64,000 nt of DNA from Aquamicrobium sp. (GCA_019739225.1 JAHHDT010000005.1:1612001-1676000); one strand, 5' to 3'. Shown: positions 37,064 to 46,335, numbered from the stretch's first letter. The notes: generated by a model not told the origin, from the letters alone. Program-made: numbers and translations.

Positions 37064-38275
37064 ATGAAGTCTATTTCACGCTGGACGTGGCTGGTTCTTG
37101 CCGCCGGCGTCGCAGCCGCTTCGGTCGCAGGAAACGCGAAGGCCGATGAGGATTCGCATTGGCGGCTTTTCGTGGGCGACCACACCGATCCAATCGTGCG
37201 AGCCATAGAGCTGGATGATGGAAAGGAGGCGGGCCGGTTCGACCTCGATTCCTATGCGAGCCTTTATCGCAGCAAGTCGGGCCGCACCGTGTTCGCTGTC
37301 CAGGGCGAAGCCGGCAAAGTCGCGATATTCCGCTCGGGAATCGCCGTGGAGGATCATGGCGAGCACGTCGATCTCGACATTGACGATCCGGAACGCCTCG
37401 AAACGGGGTTTTCAGGTGAGAAGCCTGCGCACTTCTTCGAAAATGGCGGCCGCATCGCGATGTTCTACGATGGCGAGGGGCGTGCCGACATCTTCCCCGA
37501 GGGGCAGGTGCTCGACGGAAAGTTCAGCCCGCTCACCCTCGATGTCGGAGCGCCGCATCACGGCCTGGCCGCGTCCTTCGGCGACTACGTGATCCACTCG
37601 GTTCCCGATCCCGAGGACGCTTCGCGCCGGCCGGTGGCGCTGCGCATAAAGGATTTCTCGGACAATCAGGTCGGCGAAGACGTCGCGTGCCCGGGCCTTC
37701 ACGGCCAGGCGGGTTCCGGCGGCGTTCTGGCCTTCGGATGCCATGACGGTATCGTGGTTGCAATGTCGGCGGGCTCGGCCGCTCCCGAGTTGCGGCACGT
37801 GTCGACCGCGGAGCTTGGAGAAGGCAACGTCTCGACGCTGCGTGGCGGCACGGCGCTGCAGTTCTTCCTGACGAATTATGGCCAGAGCGCCGTGGTGTTG
37901 GTTGAGCCGGGCGCCGAGACCACGTTCCGCAAGGTCGATCTGCCGATGCGGCGCGTCGATTTCGCGGTGGACCCGGCCAAGACGCGCAACACCTACATCC
38001 TTACCGAGGATGGCAAGCTGCATCTGCTCGACGTTCTTTCCGGCAAGATCGAGAAGAGCCTGCAGTTGACCGAGCCCTATTCGATGGACGGCCACTGGCG
38101 CGATCCGCGTCCGCGGCTGGCGGTCGCCGGCGACTATCTTGCCGTCACCGACCCGCTGAAAGGCGTCATTCGGCTGGTCGATACGGATAGGTTCGCGGAA
38201 GAGCGCACGATCGCCGTGGAGGGCATGCCCTACACCATCGTCGCCGTCGGCGGCTCCGGCAAGCAGCACGATTGA
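37064..38275 (+). CDS. aztD: AztD-like periplasmic zinc metallochaperone (orphan)
   Basis: 403 residues. A signal peptide ends AKA before DEDSHWRLFVGD. The body has repeated short blades such as YASLYRSKSGRTVFAVQG, AIFRSGIAVEDHGEHVDLDIDDP and HGLAASFGDYVIHSVPDP, as expected for the beta-propeller AztD, which loads zinc onto the binding protein AztC. DHGEH near residue 110 is a candidate zinc site. No aztA, aztB or aztC gene is adjacent, so it is separated from its usual partners. Regulation by Zur is strongly suggested by the perfect palindrome upstream. GGAGG lies 8 nt before ATG 37064. Confidence 0.8.
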   Translation: MKSISRWTWLVLAAGVAAASVAGNAKADEDSHWRLFVGDHTDPIVRAIELDDGKEAGRFDLDSYASLYRSKSGRTVFAVQGEAGKVAIFRSGIAVEDHGEHVDLDIDDPERLETGFSGEKPAHFFENGGRIAMFYDGEGRADIFPEGQVLDGKFSPLTLDVGAPHHGLAASFGDYVIHSVPDPEDASRRPVALRIKDFSDNQVGEDVACPGLHGQAGSGGVLAFGCHDGIVVAMSAGSAAPELRHVSTAELGEGNVSTLRGGTALQFFLTNYGQSAVVLVEPGAETTFRKVDLPMRRVDFAVDPAKTRNTYILTEDGKLHLLDVLSGKIEKSLQLTEPYSMDGHWRDPRPRLAVAGDYLAVTDPLKGVIRLVDTDRFAEERTIAVEGMPYTIVAVGGSGKQHD

Positions 38276-38308
38276 TCGGGCCAATCGCTGGTCTTAGCCG
38301 GCGACATC

Positions 38309-38335
38309 CCTCTCCCCCGTCGATCGGGGGAGAGG
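38309..38335. repeat. Intergenic hairpin between convergent aztD and rnd
   Basis: A perfect 11-bp stem CCTCTCCCCCG/CGGGGGAGAGG with loop TCGAT, followed by TGGTCTGCAAAGTCAACCGG. This has the look of a dispersed rhizobial intergenic repeat; lacking a T-run it is a poor rho-independent terminator but could still block or stabilise transcripts from both sides. Confidence 0.65.
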
Positions 38336-38382
38336 TGGTCTGCAAAGTCAACCGGAGTGGGGGCGAACCGCGGACGGCTGGC

Positions 38383-39552
38383 TCAGGCCGCCGTCTGGTC
38401 AGGCGTCTCGAAAATCGCGATCTTGCGTTTGTGGAATTTCAGCGCAATCTCGCCGCGCACCAGGCTGAGCGCGCGTTCGCCGAAGACCTCGCGGCGCCAG
38501 CCCTGCATCGCCGGCACGTCCGCTTCCTCGCCAGCCGCGGCGATCTTCTCGATGTCGTCGCTGGAGGCGAGAACCTTGGGCGCCACGCCCTGCTGTTCGG
38601 CCACCAGCTTCAGGAGCACTTTCAGCAGTTCGGCGGCCGCACCCGTGCCCTCGGGCTGCTGTACGAATTTCGGCAGTTTCGGCAGCTCCTCCTTCGGCAG
38701 GTCCAGCGCCGCGTTGACGATGCCTAGAAGCGCGGTTGCCGTCGCCGAGCGCTCCCAGCCCTTGGGCGTGGTGCGCAGACGGCCGAGCGCCGTGGTGTCG
38801 CGCGGCCCCTGCTGGGCGATCTCGAAGATGGCGTCGTCCTTGAGCACGCGCCCGCGCGGCACGTTGCGTTCGCGTGCTTCCCGCTCGCGCCACGCAGCGA
38901 CGGCCTGCACGACCGCGAGCTCCTGCGGCTTGCGAACCCGCATCTTCAGCCGCTTCCAAGCATCGTCGGGATGCGGATCGTAGGTCTCGCGGGCCGTCAA
39001 CACCTCCATCTCCTCGTTCAGCCAGTGGGCGCGGTCCTCGCGCTCGAGCTGGTCTCGAAGATGATGATAGACGTCGATCAGCCAGGTGACGTCGGCGAGC
39101 GCGTATTCGAGCTGCTTGTCGGAGAGCGGCCGGCGGCGCCAGTCGGTAAACCGCGACGACTTGTCGAGCCGCGTTCCGGTCACCTTCTGCACGAGCTGGT
39201 CGTAGGAAACGCTGTCGCCGAAGCCGCACACCATCGCGGCGACCTGGGTGTCGAACACCGGATGCGGGATGAGCGCGCCGAGATGATAGATGATCTCGAT
39301 GTCCTGCCGTGCGGCGTGGAAAACCTTGATCGTCGACTCATCAGCCATCAGCCGGAAGAACGGCGCGAGGTCGATGCCGGGCGCGAGCGGATCCACCAGC
39401 GCGGTAATACCGGGCGCGGCCATCTGGATCAGGCACAGCTCCGGCCAGAAGGTGGTCTCACGTATGAATTCGGTGTCGATGGTGATGAAATCGGAACGGC
39501 CGAGCGCGTCGATGGCGGCTTCGAGTTCGTCCTGGCGTGTGATGAGGTCCAT
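38383..39552 (-). CDS. rnd: Ribonuclease D
   Basis: 389 residues. A 3'-5' exoribonuclease that trims tRNA and other small RNA precursors. DEDDy exonuclease motifs: ITIDTEFIRETTFWPELCLIQ near 22 (Asp, Glu), FHAARQDIEII near 77 (Asp), and LEYALADVTWL near 146 (Tyr and Asp). An HRDC domain follows (about 207-290) with a C-terminal HRDC-like region. ATG 39552 gives MDLITRQDELEAAI, the family start; the upstream open frame is a shadow. In many relatives aspS and ppx/ppk are nearby; here the accessory genes and aztD lie between. Confidence 0.95.
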   Translation of the reverse strand: MDLITRQDELEAAIDALGRSDFITIDTEFIRETTFWPELCLIQMAAPGITALVDPLAPGIDLAPFFRLMADESTIKVFHAARQDIEIIYHLGALIPHPVFDTQVAAMVCGFGDSVSYDQLVQKVTGTRLDKSSRFTDWRRRPLSDKQLEYALADVTWLIDVYHHLRDQLEREDRAHWLNEEMEVLTARETYDPHPDDAWKRLKMRVRKPQELAVVQAVAAWREREARERNVPRGRVLKDDAIFEIAQQGPRDTTALGRLRTTPKGWERSATATALLGIVNAALDLPKEELPKLPKFVQQPEGTGAAAELLKVLLKLVAEQQGVAPKVLASSDDIEKIAAAGEEADVPAMQGWRREVFGERALSLVRGEIALKFHKRKIAIFETPDQTAA

Positions 39553-39629
39553 ATAGCTACTTTTTTCGTGCAATCCTGCCTCAATTCCAGCAGCGGGCGC
39601 TCCCGTCAACCCTTTCGAAAGGGGGAGGG

Positions 39630-40877
39630 CTACCTTTCCCGGCCGTTCGTGTCTTTGCTGCCGCCACGCTGCGCCAGTCTGGCGAAGATGGTGGAGGTGC
39701 GCAGCAACGCCGTGAATCGCCCGCGTTCGGTGCTGGGCGCGGGCGCGCGCCGCCGCATCCGGTAGAGTATGAGCGTTATGAAGATCGCGTAGACCAGCGC
39801 GCTGAACAGGAACAGCGCCTGCGGGCCGTACCATTGCATGACCGTTGCCGCCGCGAACGGACCGCCGATCGCCCCGAACGAATAGAACAGCATCAGCGCG
39901 GCGTTGAGCATGACATACTCGTTCTTTGCCGCTCGATCGTTGGCGTGTGCTGCCGAGAGCGAGAAAAGCGGCATGGCAAACGAGCCGAAGACGAACACCA
40001 GCGCGAAATTCAGCAGGCGATCACCACCGGCGAACAGGCCGAGCGCCAGCGCCGCTGCCATGGCGAGGCCGGTCGTGACCAGCAGCACGATGCGCCGGTC
40101 GTGGCGATCCGACGCGTAGCCGAGCGGGTACTGGATCAGCACGCCGCCGATGATTGAAACGCTGACGAAGGTTGCGACGTCGGCGACCGACATACCGATG
40201 TCCTGCGCATAGACCGGTGACAGCGTGCGAAAGGCGCTGTTGGTGACGCCAACCGCGATGCAGCCGATCGCGGCCACCGGCGAGATCTGCCAGGCGCGCT
40301 TCAGGTCGAGCTTCACGTCTTCGGGCGGCGAGGGGCTAGACCGGTCGCCGAGCGAGACCGGCACGAGGGAAAGCGTGATCATGATCGCCATGACGGCGAA
40401 TATCGGGAACCCATCGACCCCGACGATGGGTATCAGGAATTGCGAACCGGTCACCGCGCCGAGGTCGATGATGCGATAGAAGGCGAGCACCCGCGCCCGG
40501 TCGGCATTGGCGACGCCGGAGTTGAGCCAGCTCTCCATCACGGTGAACAGGCCTGCGAAGCAGAAACCGGATATGAACCGCACCGCCGTCCACATCGTCA
40601 CGTCGATGGCGATCGCCATCAGCAGCGTGCCGGCCGCAGCGATGGCGGCAAGGGCGGAGAAAGCGCGGATGTGCCCGACGGCGCGCAGCATGCGCACGAT
40701 AACGAGGCAGCCGATCAGGAAGCCGGCGAAGTAGGCCGTGCCCATGAAGCCGATCGCGGCCGGAGAGAAGCCTTCCTGCGCGCCGCGCAGCGCAATCAGC
40801 GTGCCCTGAAGCCCGTTTCCCCCGAGGAGAATGCCCGCGGCCGTCAGGATGGGAATGAGGGGACGCAGGCTCGTCAT
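39630..40877 (-). CDS. MFS transporter (YcaD-like)
   Basis: 415 residues, twelve predicted helices in two six-helix halves joined by the polar loop LGDRSSPSPPEDVKLDLKRAW near 200. Motif-A-like sequence GYASDRHDRRIVLL after helix 8. It resembles the YcaD/MFS_1 group of uncharacterised transporters. The C-terminal tail is basic (SKDTNGRER). Substrate unknown. Leftward, 77 bp upstream of the rnd start; the two may share a transcript. Confidence 0.85.
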   Translation of the reverse strand: MTSLRPLIPILTAAGILLGGNGLQGTLIALRGAQEGFSPAAIGFMGTAYFAGFLIGCLVIVRMLRAVGHIRAFSALAAIAAAGTLLMAIAIDVTMWTAVRFISGFCFAGLFTVMESWLNSGVANADRARVLAFYRIIDLGAVTGSQFLIPIVGVDGFPIFAVMAIMITLSLVPVSLGDRSSPSPPEDVKLDLKRAWQISPVAAIGCIAVGVTNSAFRTLSPVYAQDIGMSVADVATFVSVSIIGGVLIQYPLGYASDRHDRRIVLLVTTGLAMAAALALGLFAGGDRLLNFALVFVFGSFAMPLFSLSAAHANDRAAKNEYVMLNAALMLFYSFGAIGGPFAAATVMQWYGPQALFLFSALVYAIFITLILYRMRRRAPAPSTERGRFTALLRTSTIFARLAQRGGSKDTNGRER

Positions 40878-40976
40878 CGGACCGGGACAGGGAGGGCGCT
40901 CATCCCTCTATAGTCTGGCCCGCCCGATTGCGCCAAGGACAGTTTGTCAGGCGTGCTGGTCCAATCCGACGCAGCG

Positions 40977-41537
40977 TCAGCGTCGTGAGGCCCAATCCTG
41001 TCGTTTCAGGCTGTAGAGCACATGCCGCTTGAGATGAGGGTGGGTATCCGGCACGCGTGGGTGGTCGAAATCGCCTTCCGGGTCGCGCGTCATGCCGATC
41101 CGGCGCATGACAGCGGTCGAGCGGTCATTGTTCCAGACGGCGAACGAGATGATCTCTTTGACTCCCAGCTCTTCGAAACCGAATGCGAGCAGCGCCTCGG
41201 CCGCCTCGGTGACGTAACCCTTGCCCCAGAATTCAGGGGCGAGCCGCCAGCCGATCTCGACAGTACCGGCAAGACGGCTCGGGGCGACATTGTCCGGGTA
41301 AAGTCCAGCGAAACCGATGCACGCGCCGCTTTCCTTCAGCTCCAGCGCCGAAAAGCCGTAGCCGCGCGCCTCGTTCTCGGCACGAATGCGATCGAGGAAG
41401 GTGTCGGCCTCGGCGCGGCTGCGCCGGAATGGAAAGAATTGCATCACATCGTCGTCGGAATTGATGCGATGGAATAGCTCTCGATCGCGATCCTCCCAGT
41501 TGCGGATGATGAGCCGGTCGGTTTCGAGCCGCATCAT
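40977..41537 (-). CDS. GNAT N-acetyltransferase, RimJ/RimL type
   Basis: 186 residues. N-terminal LETDRLIIRNWEDRDRELFHRIN is typical of the Acetyltransf_3 (RimJ/RimL/SpeG) group; the acetyl-CoA loop EFWGKGYVTEAAEALLAFGFEELG is at about 100-123, followed by NDRSTAVMRRIGM. It would acetylate an amino group on a protein or small molecule. ATG 41537 overlaps the serB stop as ATGA, so the two are translated together, though no functional link is known. Confidence 0.9.
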   Translation of the reverse strand: MMRLETDRLIIRNWEDRDRELFHRINSDDDVMQFFPFRRSRAEADTFLDRIRAENEARGYGFSALELKESGACIGFAGLYPDNVAPSRLAGTVEIGWRLAPEFWGKGYVTEAAEALLAFGFEELGVKEIISFAVWNNDRSTAVMRRIGMTRDPEGDFDHPRVPDTHPHLKRHVLYSLKRQDWASRR

Positions 41538-42421
41538 GCGACGAACTCCTCCTGGCGATACCCTTGCATGTAGAGCAGCGCTGTGAGGTCCCCATGGTCA
41601 ATGCGGACGCGCGCCTGCGCTGCAACCGTTGGTTTAGCATGCAGCGCAACACCGCTACCGGCCATCGCCAGCATATCGAGGTCGTTCGCGCCGTCGCCCA
41701 CGGCAAGCGCATCGTCGACCGTTATGCCGAGTCGGGCCGCGATTTCCCCCAGCGCTTCGGCCTTGGCCGCGCGGCCGAGAATGGGCTCCGCCACGGTGCC
41801 CGCAAGACGGCCATTCTCCTCGATAAGCCGGTTCGCACGGTTCTCGCGAAACCCGAGCTTGCCGGCGATCGGGCCGGTAAACGACAGGAAGCCGCCCGAG
41901 ACCAACGCCGTCCAGGAGCCGTTGGCGTTCATGGTGGCAACGAGCGCCGGCCCGCCGGCGGCCAGCGTGATGCGGTTTTCGATGATGCGCTCGATAACCT
42001 CGGTCCCGAGCCCCGCAAGCAGAGCGACGCGTTCGCGCAGCGCCGGTTCGAATGCGATCTCTCCGTTCATCGACCGCGCGGTAATGTCGGCGACACGCTC
42101 CTTCAGGCCGACCTCGTCGGCCAGCTCGTCGATGCATTCCTGCTCGATCATGGTTGAATCCATGTCGGCGATCAGCAGCTTCTTGCGCCGCGTCGCGGCT
42201 TCCTGGACGACGATGTCGACCGGCGCGCCGGCCATCACGTCGCCCACGATGGGCCTTGCCGCCTCCGCCGAGGTGCCCTCCGGCAGGAACAGATCGGCCG
42301 CGATCCCGTCCGCGAGCCAGTCGATACGGCTTGCGCCGAGTGCGGTGAACGCCCTATCTGCCAGTTGACGATCCAGAACCGGGCGCGCGGGATTGGCGAT
42401 CAGCGTTGCGACGAGGGGCAT
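41534..42421 (-). CDS. serB: Phosphoserine phosphatase
   Basis: 295 residues. Final step of serine synthesis. After an N-terminal ACT-like region ([17 protein letters not shown]), the HAD domain shows [17 protein letters not shown] near 86 with the nucleophile Asp and acid Asp, [12 protein letters not shown] near 180, and [14 protein letters not shown] near 247. The start is taken at 42421 ([11 protein letters not shown], as in relatives), with GGAA upstream; an ATG two codons earlier (42427) is possible. The start codon shares the palindrome CATG with the miaA start on the other strand. Downstream gene: GNAT. Confidence 0.93.
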   Translation of the reverse strand: MPLVATLIANPARPVLDRQLADRAFTALGASRIDWLADGIAADLFLPEGTSAEAARPIVGDVMAGAPVDIVVQEAATRRKKLLIADMDSTMIEQECIDELADEVGLKERVADITARSMNGEIAFEPALRERVALLAGLGTEVIERIIENRITLAAGGPALVATMNANGSWTALVSGGFLSFTGPIAGKLGFRENRANRLIEENGRLAGTVAEPILGRAAKAEALGEIAARLGITVDDALAVGDGANDLDMLAMAGSGVALHAKPTVAAQARVRIDHGDLTALLYMQGYRQEEFVA

Positions 42422-43337
42422 GAGCATTTCCGATTGGACTGGCCCGCCGGGGCCGTTGAAGAACGCGATCCTGATAGCCGGGCCGACCGCCAGCGGCAAG
42501 TCGGCGCTGGCCTTGCGGCTGGCCCAGGAAACCGGCGGAACCGTCGTCAACGCGGATTCCATGCAGGTCTACGGCGTCTTGCGTGTGCTGACCGCGCGAC
42601 CCGACGAAACGCAGCTTGCCGCCGCCCCACACAGGCTCTACGGCCATGTCGATCCGCGCGAGGCCTATTCCACCGGCCGTTGGATGCGCGATGTCGAGGC
42701 TCTGATCCGCTCAGGCGAACTCGGGAATAGGCCGGCCATCTTCGTCGGTGGCACCGGGCTCTATTTCCGTGCACTGCTGGAGGGCCTTTCAGCCATGCCG
42801 GAGGTTCCGGCCATTCTAAGGCAGCGGTGGCGAAACGCTCTTGCCGAACATGGGCCGAATGCTCTGCACGAGCTGCTGGTCGAACGTGACCCGGTGGCTG
42901 CCGGCGCGATCCGCCCCTCCGACGGTCAGCGTATCGTGCGCGCAATGGAGGTGCTTGAAGCGTCGGGCAAGCCGATTTCTCAATGGCAGAAGGAATCGGG
43001 CACCCCGCTGGTCGAGCAATCGTCGGCGCAACTTATGGTGATTGAACCGGACAGGACGATTCTGAAGGCCCGGATCGACCAGCGCTTCGACGCGATGATC
43101 GAGGAGGGCGCACTTGAGGAAGTGCGCGCGATAGCGGCGCTCGGCCTCGACGACGTTTTGCCGGCGATGAAGGCGATCGGCGTCCGCGAGCTTCTGGCTG
43201 CCGACCGTGGCGAAACGGGCTTCGACGAGGCGATTTATCGGGCCAAGGTCGCAACCCGCCAATATGCCAAGCGCCAGTCGACCTGGTTCCGCAACCAGTT
43301 GGGTCCAGACTGGCAGCGGATTTCGATGTCTCAATAG
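42420..43337 (+). CDS. miaA: tRNA dimethylallyltransferase
   Basis: 305 residues. It transfers a dimethylallyl group from DMAPP to A37 of tRNAs reading UNN codons. P-loop [18 protein letters not shown] near 18; catalytic DSM in [11 protein letters not shown] near 45; [15 protein letters not shown] near 110; [17 protein letters not shown] near 163; C-terminal [17 protein letters not shown] (the RQ-K tRNA-contact motif). ATG 42420 with GAGG 5 nt upstream gives the usual short leader before the P-loop. Head-to-head with serB, with overlapping start codons, so its promoter must lie inside serB. Confidence 0.95.
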   Translation: MSISDWTGPPGPLKNAILIAGPTASGKSALALRLAQETGGTVVNADSMQVYGVLRVLTARPDETQLAAAPHRLYGHVDPREAYSTGRWMRDVEALIRSGELGNRPAIFVGGTGLYFRALLEGLSAMPEVPAILRQRWRNALAEHGPNALHELLVERDPVAAGAIRPSDGQRIVRAMEVLEASGKPISQWQKESGTPLVEQSSAQLMVIEPDRTILKARIDQRFDAMIEEGALEEVRAIAALGLDDVLPAMKAIGVRELLAADRGETGFDEAIYRAKVATRQYAKRQSTWFRNQLGPDWQRISMSQ

Positions 43338-43473
43338 ATCGCCGAATGCGATAGCGCGACTGTCATGTCATCGGCACCTGCGACGAAAAAAGTTCGCGTT
43401 TTAGTTGTTTCAGTTAACTTCCCGTAAGCAACAGCGTGCAATAACCAAGCCTGCATTATCCGGTGGGGAGCAG

Positions 43474-44265
43474 ATGCGGTTTCACAAGGCCGAGTCGGCT
43501 TTTTTTGTCTTTATCGTCGTCATCCTCGCCGCCGGCGTGCTGATCCTGCACGCCTATAACACGGTCCATTCGAGTGCGGTGACGCCCGATCCGGCCGAGT
43601 GGGCCTCAACGCTCGACTGGTTTCCGCGTCTGCTCTTTGCCACCGGGGTGCTGCAGGCAACGGCGCTGTTCTTCGGTGTCTTCTTCATCTATCCGCTCAT
43701 CCGCACGCAGGTGAGGGAAGAGGGCAAGCTGCGCGCGATGACCGCCTCACTCAGTGCGCGGTCCGAGACCCTTGAGCACGCCGCCCTGACGGACGGCCTG
43801 ACAGGCATGCAGAACCGACGCTTCTTCGATGATGCGCTGCGCGAATACATCGAGGAGTTCCGCAGGATCGACAAGCCGGTCGGACTGATCATCCTCGACC
43901 TCGATCATTTCAAGGCGGTCAACGATACGCACGGCCACGATGTCGGCGATCAGGTCCTGAAGGCTGTGGCGAACAGCCTGATGGACATGACCCGCTATCA
44001 CGACGTGGTTGCCCGGCTGGGGGGCGAGGAGTTCGCCGTCGTCGCCCCCAACATGGACGAAGCGCTGCTGATGAAGCTGGCCGAGCGGATCCGCAAGGCG
44101 ATTGCCGGGCTGGTGATCGTCTCCGGCAACGTGCGGCTCAAGGTGACCACGAGCGTTGGGCTTGCGGTCTGGGACCGGCACGAAAGCGCGGAGGAATTCT
44201 ACCGCCGCGCCGACAAGCATCTGTATGAAGCGAAACGGCTCGGTCGAAACCGCGTGTGCGCTTAG
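43474..44265 (+). CDS. Membrane-bound diguanylate cyclase (GGDEF/GGEEF)
   Basis: 263 residues. Two membrane helices (about 10-28 and 52-75) enclose a short periplasmic loop with no recognisable sensor domain; the GGDEF domain starts at LTDGLTGMQNRRFF. The active site is RLGGEEFAVVA near 186-196 and is preceded five residues earlier by RYHD, an intact inhibitory I-site. So it makes c-di-GMP from GTP and is product-inhibited. ATG 43474 has GGGGAG 6 nt upstream and beats the ATG at 43405. Convergent with the HerA-type gene, the stops being 2 bp apart. Confidence 0.92.
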   Translation: MRFHKAESAFFVFIVVILAAGVLILHAYNTVHSSAVTPDPAEWASTLDWFPRLLFATGVLQATALFFGVFFIYPLIRTQVREEGKLRAMTASLSARSETLEHAALTDGLTGMQNRRFFDDALREYIEEFRRIDKPVGLIILDLDHFKAVNDTHGHDVGDQVLKAVANSLMDMTRYHDVVARLGGEEFAVVAPNMDEALLMKLAERIRKAIAGLVIVSGNVRLKVTTSVGLAVWDRHESAEEFYRRADKHLYEAKRLGRNRVCA

Positions 44266-44267
44266 GC

Positions 44268-46091
44268 CTATTCGTAAAGCCGCCTGAACGACTCGTCATC
44301 GAAACGCCTGAGCGGCCTTTCAGCCTGCTGCGGAGCGGGCTGCTGGGCCTGCGCTGGCGCTTCGCCTGCCTGCCGCTGCGCGTCGACGGGCGCTCCCAGC
44401 ATCGACGTCCTGGTGTCTTGCGAGAGCAGATGACCCACGCTGCGGAGGTTGCGAACGAGAGAAGCGAGGTCGACGTCCCGGTCTGCGCCGGTCGCCTCCG
44501 CCACGTCGTCTCCTCCGGTTCCCGGCAGGAGCGACGGCGGCAGATACTCAAACTTCATGCGCATCGTCGTTGCCACGCCTTCGCCAAAGGCGATCGCCTC
44601 GCGCTGCCCCATCGACGAGAGGAAAGCGAGCGTGGAAGCCGACGAGTCGGCTATGGCCGAGCGCACGATCTCCTGGTCAGTCTCGTTGGCAAGCCGCATC
44701 GCGAATACGGTCGAGCATTGCGATAGCACCGTCGGGTCCAGTTCGCCCGGGCGCTGGGTGACGATGCCGAGATAGCAGCCGTATTTGCGCCCTTCCTTCG
44801 CGATACGCGAAAGCGCGTGCCGTGTCGGCGCAAAGCCCAGGCGGCTGTCGGCCGGCATATAGCGGTGCGCTTCCTCGCACAGCACCAGAAGCTTGAGCCT
44901 CCCGTGGCTGTTGAGCGCAAGGTCGAAGGCAAGCCGCGCCAGCACGGAGCAAACCGAATTGACAACTTCCGACGGCATCCCGGCCAGCTCGAAACAGGTG
45001 ATCGGCCGGCCTTCGTGCGGCACGCGGAAGATGCGGCCGATGGTTTCGTGAATGTTGTCGTCGATCAGCCTCGAGCCGAACATGAACCGGTAGCGCGGAT
45101 CGTTGAGCGCGGCGTCGATGCGGGTGCGCAGCGCGCGGTAGTTCGGGCGGTCGTTCTTCGTCTCCAGCATTCCCATACGCTCGTCGATGATGCGCAGCAC
45201 ATCGGCGATGCGGTAGGGGACAGGTGTATCGGCGGTAATGGCGTTGGCGTCGGCTGCCCGGCGCATGAGCCCCGCTTGACCCGAGTTGCGGTAGAGCTGC
45301 TTTGCCAGCGGCACCATGTCGCGCAGAAGATCGACTTCTTCCGGCACAGGGTCCCGGCCGCGGAACAGGACCTCCACCAGTTCTTCCAGCCGGAACAGCC
45401 AGAAGGGCAGGTCCAGCGTCGTCGTGTCGATGCGGATCGAGCGGTCTGGAAAGGCGGAGGAGAATTCGTTGTGGGGATCGAGGATCAGTACGCGCAGGTC
45501 GGGACGCGACTCGATCGCCTTGCGCAACAGCAGCGAGACTGCGGTCGACTTGCCGACGCCGGTGGTGCCGACGACGGCGAAATGCCGGTTCAACGTGTCG
45601 TCGATGGCGATACGGGCGTCGATCGCCGCGTCCTGCGAGAGCTGGCCGATGGTCAGCGAACGGCGGCCAGCCAGGTCATATACTGCCGCGAGGTCGCGCG
45701 CGCGGATGCGGTGCGAGATCGCGCCGATATGCGGATAGGTGGTGATGCCGCGGTCGAAGACCGGCTTGCCGTCTTCGGTGTCGCGCACTTCGCCCACGAG
45801 TTCGACATGAACGTTGATCGGGTTCGGCTCGTTCTCGCTCCACGTGCCGGCCGGTGTCTCGATGCGATAGACGAGGCCGACTGTGCGGATGTTGCCGAGG
45901 TTGATCGAGATCATGCGGCCGACCGTCCAGAGGCCTTGCATGGCTTCGCTGCCGTCGGAAGCGTAGGCGGCCAGCATCGCTCGGGCACCGTCGCACTGAA
46001 CGACACGCCCCAGCACGCGCGAATCCGATTGGGAACCGTCGCGCCGTTCCTGGCTCGTTGCCTCGCCGATCTCCGCGCGTTCAACGAACAT
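44268..46091 (-). CDS. HerA-type hexameric ATPase (DUF87)
   Basis: 607 residues. An N-terminal HAS-barrel-like beta region (about 20-150) precedes the ATPase core: Walker A VVGTTGVGKSTAVSLLL near 172-188, LILDPHNEFSSAFPD near 205, Walker B LLVLCEEAHRYMP near 405, sensor VTQRPGELDP near 453, and arginine-finger region later. The HerA-FtsK family includes DNA translocases acting with the nuclease NurA in DNA-end processing, and ATPases of defence systems. No NurA or SIR2-like partner is adjacent. The C-terminal tail is Gln/Ala-rich and disordered. Cellular job unknown. Confidence 0.88.
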   Translation of the reverse strand: MFVERAEIGEATSQERRDGSQSDSRVLGRVVQCDGARAMLAAYASDGSEAMQGLWTVGRMISINLGNIRTVGLVYRIETPAGTWSENEPNPINVHVELVGEVRDTEDGKPVFDRGITTYPHIGAISHRIRARDLAAVYDLAGRRSLTIGQLSQDAAIDARIAIDDTLNRHFAVVGTTGVGKSTAVSLLLRKAIESRPDLRVLILDPHNEFSSAFPDRSIRIDTTTLDLPFWLFRLEELVEVLFRGRDPVPEEVDLLRDMVPLAKQLYRNSGQAGLMRRAADANAITADTPVPYRIADVLRIIDERMGMLETKNDRPNYRALRTRIDAALNDPRYRFMFGSRLIDDNIHETIGRIFRVPHEGRPITCFELAGMPSEVVNSVCSVLARLAFDLALNSHGRLKLLVLCEEAHRYMPADSRLGFAPTRHALSRIAKEGRKYGCYLGIVTQRPGELDPTVLSQCSTVFAMRLANETDQEIVRSAIADSSASTLAFLSSMGQREAIAFGEGVATTMRMKFEYLPPSLLPGTGGDDVAEATGADRDVDLASLVRNLRSVGHLLSQDTRTSMLGAPVDAQRQAGEAPAQAQQPAPQQAERPLRRFDDESFRRLYE

Positions 46092-46243
46092 TGATCACAC
46101 ACTTCCCCGCTTACAATCCTCCAAGCCTAGCAGCGGGACGGTTAAGGCGGGGTGTGGCTGCATGGTTGAGCGCGGGTAAACGCAATCGGTCCAATTTTCC
46201 CGACTGTTCGGTATTTGCCGATGACGCGCCGGCGCTTTTGCCA

Positions 46244-46273
46244 TTGACAGGCTTGTCGTGGCGCAATTACTGT
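46244..46273 (+). promoter_or_regulatory. Probable ilvIH promoter
   Basis: A consensus -35 TTGACA at 46244-46249 is followed after 17-18 bp by a weak -10 (TTACTG/TACTGT, 46267-46273). Transcription would start near 46279-46282, almost exactly at the ATG of the leader peptide. Confidence 0.5.
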
Positions 46274-46281
46274 CCGCGACC

Positions 46282-46335
46282 ATGAACATCTCGACGATCA
46301 TTCTCGTAGGAAGGCGCGTGGGCAAGGCGGTGTAA
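46282..46335 (+). CDS. ilv leader peptide (attenuator), too short for ORF callers
   Basis: A 17-codon frame, MNISTIILVGRRVGKAV, ends TAA at 46333-46335. Three Ile, one Leu and three Val fit the regulatory amino acids of branched-chain synthesis, with Ile-Ile-Leu-Val in a row. It is followed by a hairpin GGCGG/CCGCC over the stop and, 33 bp later, a terminator. Ribosome stalling on starved codons would disturb the first hairpin and stop the terminator from forming. No Shine-Dalgarno sequence is visible and the predicted transcription start is at or within a few bases of the ATG, so translation may be leaderless. The role is inferred from codon content and position. Confidence 0.7.
   Translation: MNISTIILVGRRVGKAV

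Noticed and set aside
38272-38983. Rightward frames (151 and 208 codons) opposite the 3' half of rnd
   Set aside because: Antisense to the HRDC part of rnd; no domain.
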